A DNA stretch of 9,376 nt from NCBI GenBank assembly GCA_040758525.1, contig JBFLVQ010000369.1, positions 1 through 9,376 of the forward strand. The letters are read 5' to 3'. Of the stretch, positions 5,598 through 9,376 are shown piece after piece. The position numbers were made by a program, and so were the translations under genes. Below the pieces are notes generated by a model. That model did not search any database. It was not told where the DNA came from and saw only the letters and a list, made by a program, of their open reading frames with translations. Origin of the DNA: JBFLVQ01 sp040758525 (GTDB taxonomy: Bacteria > Acidobacteriota > Blastocatellia > Chloracidobacteriales > JADJPF01). Position 1 is the stretch's first letter. The number at the start of each line of letters is the position of its first letter.

Positions 5598-5768
5598 TTA
5601 ACTAGCCTGCTTCATACGTTTATTCATACTATGTTCAAAACAGCGCCGGCACCAGCCATAAAGCACGCCATTAATAAGATGAAAAGCAACTGAATCGGAA
5701 TCTGCCACGGAAGCCTGACACTCTTTACATTGCCATATTTTAATAACTTTAGATTCTTTTAATGCCAT
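5598..5768 (-). CDS. 56-residue protein with two CxxC zinc-knuckle motifs
   Basis: A complete short gene in the apparent gap between the zf-HC2 gene and the peptidase gene. It starts at ATG 5768 with AAGGA five bases upstream and ends with TAA at 5598. The protein begins MALKESKVIKIWQCKECQAS. It has CKEC (residues 14-17) and CRRC (40-43), 22 residues apart, and a basic tail (MNKRMKQAS). Two CxxC pairs at this spacing are typical of a single zinc ribbon. The aromatic residues before each pair (W12, W39) and the ordered spacing argue for a real folded domain. It has no membrane segment. I do not recognise the family; a nucleic-acid or protein adaptor role would be a guess. It converges on the zf-HC2 gene (31-base gap) and is divergent from the peptidase gene. 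Confidence 0.75.
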   Translation of the reverse strand: MALKESKVIKIWQCKECQASVADSDSVAFHLINGVLYGWCRRCFEHSMNKRMKQAS

Positions 5769-5956
5769 AATATTCCTTACTCCAAAAGATAACGTTGTTT
5801 TATTACTCCTTTCTAACGGCTCAACTCTCCTGTGGTTCCAATTTTTTTCTACCGTAGAGAAGAAATTTTTGTGTGATAAAAAAGTTAGACAACTTGCCTA
5901 AAAAAGCTCACATCGAAACTGCAGATGGTAGTTTTTTGATTGATGGTGGCAGGAAT

Positions 5957-7243
5957 ATGCGTACGCAAGGTAGGTTATTAGTCTCGCTCCTTCTTTTGTT
6001 CTTATTTATTTCCCCCTCTTATGCAGCATCGCGTTTTCGTCATAAATCAGCACGTACCCCAGTAAAGACAACAAAATTACGTGCTCATAAACGTCATCTG
6101 TCACCAGCAACCGGCATTTATGTACAGACATTAGCTGGTAAAACTCTCTATGAAGTTGGTTCAGAGGAGCTTTTCAATCCTGCCTCAGTAATTAAAATAG
6201 CCACTTCACTGATCGCGCTTGAGCGGCTAGGTTATGGGCATCGCTTTGCTACACATATCTATACAAATGGCACGATAAACCAATCTGGAGAATTGAATGG
6301 GGATCTTATTATTGTTGGTGCCGGTGACCCCGCCTTCTTTTATGAAAATGCTTTTATGGTGACAGAAAGATTGCGCGGACTGGGTATAGATAGCATAAAT
6401 GGTGATCTAATTGTTATTCCGCCTTTCTATCTTAACTTCAATTCTTCAGTTACCCGATCCGCCGAGGAATTGTTAGAACTACTCAAGGGTGAGAATTTAT
6501 CTCCTGCCGCCGCACAGGCTTGGTTAGCTTACTCTACACCAGAGGGGCAGCCAGCCAGAGAATATCAAGGTATTCAAGTCTCCGGTGACGCACATATTGC
6601 AAACGCAATGGTAGGTAGAGAGATGGGTCAACAATTGCTCACCCATCTTTCCCGACCACTCACAGAAATACTTAAGAGTCAGAATGATTTTTCCAATAAC
6701 TTTATGGCCGAGGCAATCGGTAACCATATAGGTGGACCACGTGCAATTGAACGATTCCTAGTTGAAACAGTTGGAATCCCTGATCAAGAAATATATGTAG
6801 GTAATGCCGCTGGCTTAGGTGAGAATAGAATTACCCCTCGCGCCGCTCTGCAGTTAATACGACACTTCTATCAATCACTGATTAGTCATGGAAAAAGAAT
6901 CGAAGATCTACTACCTGTTGCAGGTATAGATGCTGGCACACTTGAGGATCGCTTTACCGATCCAGCGGTGCGCGGTAGTGTAGTAGCTAAGACTGGTACG
7001 CTTGCTGCCCACCGTGTTAGCGCATTGGTTGGGTTAGCCTATACACGTGAGCAAGGGGTGATTCTTTTCGCGATTCTCAATCGTGATATAGTCACACGCG
7101 CACGCCAGCAACAGGATGAGTTTGTTTCAGGTCTACTGACACAATATGGTGGTGTGACTACACACATTGATGCTATGGTAGACCAACCAGAGAAGGCAAT
7201 AGCCAACCCCATTGTCATTATCTCTGAGAACATCCCGCGTTGA
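5957..7243 (+). CDS. dacB: secreted PBP4/DacB-like D-alanyl-D-alanine carboxypeptidase (peptidase S13)
   Basis: A 428-residue exported penicillin-binding protein that should trim or cut peptidoglycan peptides in the periplasm. The start ATG 5957 gives a clear signal peptide, MRTQGRLLVSLLLLFLFISP followed by SYA and a cleavage site before ASRF. The frame is open up to GTG 5873, but the 28 extra residues would bury the signal, and GGTGG lies seven bases before 5957. The three active-site motifs are in order: SVIK (77-80, with the serine nucleophile), SNN within FSNNFMAEAIG (246-248) and KTG (345-347). The GAGDPAFF motif (121-128) is typical of the S13 family. The insert between the first two motifs is present but shorter than in E. 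coli PBP4 (about 477 residues). A short variable tail follows. It is followed after 60 bases by the Nudix gene on the same strand. Confidence 0.9.
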   Translation: MRTQGRLLVSLLLLFLFISPSYAASRFRHKSARTPVKTTKLRAHKRHLSPATGIYVQTLAGKTLYEVGSEELFNPASVIKIATSLIALERLGYGHRFATHIYTNGTINQSGELNGDLIIVGAGDPAFFYENAFMVTERLRGLGIDSINGDLIVIPPFYLNFNSSVTRSAEELLELLKGENLSPAAAQAWLAYSTPEGQPAREYQGIQVSGDAHIANAMVGREMGQQLLTHLSRPLTEILKSQNDFSNNFMAEAIGNHIGGPRAIERFLVETVGIPDQEIYVGNAAGLGENRITPRAALQLIRHFYQSLISHGKRIEDLLPVAGIDAGTLEDRFTDPAVRGSVVAKTGTLAAHRVSALVGLAYTREQGVILFAILNRDIVTRARQQQDEFVSGLLTQYGGVTTHIDAMVDQPEKAIANPIVIISENIPR

Positions 7244-7251
7244 TGCGTCTG

Positions 7252-7301
7252 GCTGGTTGTGTTATAAAGGGTTCAAATTCGGCAAGGAGAATCCAACCAG
7301 C
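7252..7301 (+). promoter_or_regulatory. hairpin around the Nudix gene ribosome binding site
   Basis: GCTGGTTG (7252-7259) and CAACCAGC (7294-7301) form a perfect 8-bp stem that ends two bases before ATG 7304. The AAGGAG ribosome binding site (7284-7289) lies in the loop, an unusually long 14 bases from the ATG. Folding could bring the site nearer to or hide the start; no known riboswitch is recognised. Confidence 0.3.
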
Positions 7302-7303
7302 GC

Positions 7304-7819
7304 ATGTCTGATAAATATCCGAAACCATCAGTGACAGCAGATACAATCATTTTTGCTCTAGATAATGGTCAAGTTCAGGTACTGCTTATTCAACGTAAAG
7401 GCGAGCCTTTTCAAGGAAAATGGGCAATTCCTGGAGGTTTTGTCGAGATTGATGAATCGCTAGAAGTTGCAGCTAGCCGAGAGTTGGAAGAAGAGACTGG
7501 TCTTACTGGAGTAACTCTCGAGCAATTTCAGAGTTTTGGCGATCCTAGACGAGATCCGCGTGGTCGTACTATCACAGTCTCCTACCTAACTTTTCTGCCT
7601 GCTATACCGAATGGCATAAAAGGTTCTGATGATGCTGCTGATGCCCGTTGGTTTCCTATTAATAACTTGCCTGAACTGGCCTTTGATCATCAGGAGATCT
7701 TGCGACGAGCGATCAAAGATCTACATATACGACTAGAGAGTGTAGTACAGTCAAGTAGTTACTTTAGCGATGATCTAAAGATCGGCCAATTACGTACGAT
7801 TCTCAAAAATATTCCTTAA
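7304..7819 (+). CDS. Nudix hydrolase of the ADP-ribose pyrophosphatase/NrtR group, shortened C-terminus
   Basis: A 171-residue cytosolic Nudix enzyme that hydrolyses a nucleoside diphosphate linked to another group. The Nudix box is perfect: residues 45-67, G-x5-E-x7-RELEEETGL, with the metal-binding glutamates intact. DTIIFAL (13-19), LLIQRK (27-32) and FGDPRRDPRGRTITVSY (78-94) are characteristic of the COG1051/NrtR-type subgroup, which acts on ADP-ribose or related NAD metabolites. The tail (residues about 145-170, SVVQSSSYFSDDLKIGQLRT) looks like the linker and first helix of the NrtR winged-helix repressor domain, but the protein stops there; a full NrtR is about 220-240 residues. So it is probably an enzyme without DNA binding. 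The start is the only good ATG. It converges on the kinase gene with a 17-base gap. Confidence 0.9.
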   Translation: MSDKYPKPSVTADTIIFALDNGQVQVLLIQRKGEPFQGKWAIPGGFVEIDESLEVAASRELEEETGLTGVTLEQFQSFGDPRRDPRGRTITVSYLTFLPAIPNGIKGSDDAADARWFPINNLPELAFDHQEILRRAIKDLHIRLESVVQSSSYFSDDLKIGQLRTILKNIP

Positions 7820-7836
7820 GAATTGAAACTGATCTA

Positions 7837-9234
7837 TTAACCAAAGAAGAAACGCCAGATTCGTTGCCAAATACTCAGTCTTTCTATAGGGTGGTACTGC
7901 ACAATAGGCTCAGCAGGAGCTTTAGCAGTAGTAATTTTCTCTTCTGTTGGCTCAGTGTCGATATGTTTAGCAACAGTGAGAGCAGGGAGCTGCAGATTAG
8001 TTTCTATTTCTGATTCTGGTGTTGGTGTAGTTGGTAGTGTTTCCATCGCCAGGGTAGCTCCTACTTCTGCCCTTGGCAGCGAGGTAGCTGGCATAAGCGG
8101 TTGCATCTCTATAGTTGCGCCTGGTTCAGAGGGAGCAGGAGATATTATTGGTTGCATCTCTGCAGTTGCGCCAGGATCAAGTTTAGTAGCTAAAACTCCC
8201 GCCGTTGATGAGGGGGCTTCTTTAGGCAATACTACAGGAGGGCGTGAACGTTGATTGTTTGTGGGTAGCTCAAGGAGTCCGGCTGATACTAATGCTGCCT
8301 CAAGTTCTTCAACTAACACTAATGATGATAATTGTCGATCCTCAGGATTCTTCGAGAGTGCGCGTAGCACAACCGTCTCGATCTCTAGAGGAATTTCTGG
8401 TCTGATTTCTCGTAGAGGCTTGGGCGGTGCTTGTATATGTTTCATCATCAATAGCGTCGTCGAAGCGGCTTTGAAAGGCACCTCACCTGTGAGCATCTGA
8501 TAAAGGATAATTCCCATACTGTAAATATCTGAACGAGGATCTAGCGGCATACCTTGTGCCTGTTCAGGTGAGATATATTGCGGAGTACCAAGCACAATAC
8601 CGGTGCGGGTCAAGTCTGCATCCCCATTTTCACTTGAGAAAGTTTTGGCAATGGAGAAGTCGATCACCTTTACGATCTCCTTAGGTTTGCCATAATCTAT
8701 GATAAGAATGTTGTCTGGCTTGAGATCTCTATGCACAATATTTTTTTGGTGTGCAGCATCAACTGCCAAACAGACCTGTTTGATCAGTCTAATGGCACGT
8801 ACAGAGTCGATAAAAGGCTCTCTATGCAACACCTCGCCTAAATTCATGCCATTGATATATTCCATGACCAGATAGAGAATATTGTCAGCCGTGACACCAA
8901 AATCCATTACTGACATGGCGTTGGGATGTTTGATTGCCAGCGCAGAGCGGGCCTCACGACGGAAACGCAAGACAGCAGTATCATCAGTATTAAGATGAGA
9001 GTGAAGAATTTTCACTGCGATTGGTATGTCCATATGCAGGTGTTTGCCACCATAGACATTACCAGTGCTGCCTTTGCCGATCAGCGACTGGATCTGGTAC
9101 TTACCATCAAGCACCATTCCTAAAAATCTATCCGCCTCATCATCGTAGGATTCTAATGGCTGGCCATCAATGGGACAAAAATGCGCCCGTAGATCAAAAG
9201 TTTGATGACAATGAGGGCATCTTTTTTTTGCCAT
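7837..9234 (-). CDS. cytosolic Ser/Thr protein kinase with N-terminal zinc ribbon and Thr-containing tail repeats
   Basis: A 465-residue Hanks-type kinase. Residues 5-24 (RCPHCHQTFDLRAHFCPIDG) form a CPxC...CPxDG zinc ribbon as in many acidobacterial kinases. The kinase domain spans about 46-315: glycine loop GKGSTGNVYGG (53-63), AVKIL (73-77), the catalytic HRDLKPDN (168-175), DFSIAK (192-197), GTPQYISPEQ (216-225) and DPRSDIYSMG (232-241). The usual DFG is DFS here, but the metal-binding Asp is kept, so activity is likely. Residues 320-445 are Pro/Ala/Thr-rich and hold three GAT repeats (355-362, 372-379, 392-399). No transmembrane helix is present; the protein ends in an aromatic basic stretch (IWQRIWRFFFG) that might touch the membrane. 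The start has AGGT eight bases upstream, within a repeated TCAGGTA. It stands alone on its strand. Confidence 0.93.
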   Translation of the reverse strand: MAKKRCPHCHQTFDLRAHFCPIDGQPLESYDDEADRFLGMVLDGKYQIQSLIGKGSTGNVYGGKHLHMDIPIAVKILHSHLNTDDTAVLRFRREARSALAIKHPNAMSVMDFGVTADNILYLVMEYINGMNLGEVLHREPFIDSVRAIRLIKQVCLAVDAAHQKNIVHRDLKPDNILIIDYGKPKEIVKVIDFSIAKTFSSENGDADLTRTGIVLGTPQYISPEQAQGMPLDPRSDIYSMGIILYQMLTGEVPFKAASTTLLMMKHIQAPPKPLREIRPEIPLEIETVVLRALSKNPEDRQLSSLVLVEELEAALVSAGLLELPTNNQRSRPPVVLPKEAPSSTAGVLATKLDPGATAEMQPIISPAPSEPGATIEMQPLMPATSLPRAEVGATLAMETLPTTPTPESEIETNLQLPALTVAKHIDTEPTEEKITTAKAPAEPIVQYHPIERLSIWQRIWRFFFG

Positions 9235-9267
9235 TACCTGATACCTGATCGTTGTTTTTTAGCAAGC

Positions 9268-9285
9268 CAATGGGAAACGCCATTG
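9268..9285 (-). repeat. small hairpin in the kinase 5' region
   Basis: CAATGG and CCATTG are 6-bp arms with a 6-base loop, about 35 bases upstream of the kinase start. A second, looser pair, ACTACCG (9293-9299) and CGGTAGT (9318-9324), lies further upstream. No clear promoter was found between here and the window edge, so their role is open. Confidence 0.25.
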
Positions 9286-9376
9286 TTTCTACACTACCGA
9301 AGGCATTACTAGACACACGGTAGTAGTTTTAATAATACACAACAGTACGATTTTTCACGTCCAAGATCAAGGATAT

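Noticed and set aside
5873..5956. 28-residue extension of the PBP4-like protein from GTG 5873
   Set aside because: It would place a typical signal peptide internally; ATG 5957 starts exactly at that signal.
9345..9365. Possible parS half-site (TTTTTCACGT)
   Set aside because: Only one arm resembles the chromosomal parS consensus; the other half is absent.
1..9376. DnaA boxes, tRNA or rRNA genes and insertion sequences
   Set aside because: By eye on both strands I found no TTATCCACA-type box, no tRNA cloverleaf, no rRNA and no transposase or terminal repeats.

Overview
The window looks like bacterial DNA of moderate G+C content (by eye in the mid-40s %), with ordinary Shine-Dalgarno starts and compact gene spacing. 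The best guess at a source is an Acidobacteriota-like bacterium, perhaps Blastocatellia. The guess rests on a zinc-ribbon-headed cytosolic Ser/Thr kinase with a Pro/Ala-rich tail, an FHA-GGDEF protein, a tiny Lmo0937-type membrane protein and a ParA plus helix-turn-helix pair. It is an inference from gene style, not from a marker gene.

Layout. At 32-1156 (-) is a PreA/dihydropyrimidine-dehydrogenase-like flavoprotein. At 1363-2316 (+) is an FHA-GGDEF diguanylate cyclase, followed by a 48-residue membrane peptide at 2471-2617 (+). A two-gene replicon-type operon runs leftward: a ParA ATPase (3962-4822) and, 9 bases downstream, a winged-helix protein resembling a plasmid replication initiator (2636-3952). 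Divergent from it is a short zf-HC2 zinc-finger protein (5117-5566, +). Then come a 56-residue two-CxxC protein (5598-5768, -), a secreted PBP4/DacB-like peptidase (5957-7243, +), a Nudix hydrolase resembling a shortened NrtR (7304-7819, +), and the Ser/Thr kinase (7837-9234, -).

The most unusual part is the parA-initiator module. A good promoter (perfect TATAAT) precedes a ~110-base untranslated leader made almost entirely of three inverted-repeat pairs in crossing order A-B-C-A'-B'-C'. The last pair is followed by five U residues, just upstream of the parA ribosome binding site. The three helices cross one another, so they should compete, as in RNA attenuators that control plasmid replication genes. 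The initiator gene itself carries a dense set of CTGAC/GTCAG words, several true palindromes and a strong local excess of GATC sites. Most of these lie in the parts that encode the Ser-rich linkers on either side of the winged-helix domain. Together this suggests an origin embedded in the initiator gene, with expression set by leader-RNA attenuation. Whether the module belongs to a plasmid, a second chromosome or an integrated remnant cannot be decided from this window.

Other links are weaker. The kinase could phosphorylate Thr residues that the FHA-GGDEF protein reads, joining Ser/Thr phosphorylation to cyclic-di-GMP, but nothing in the sequence proves this.
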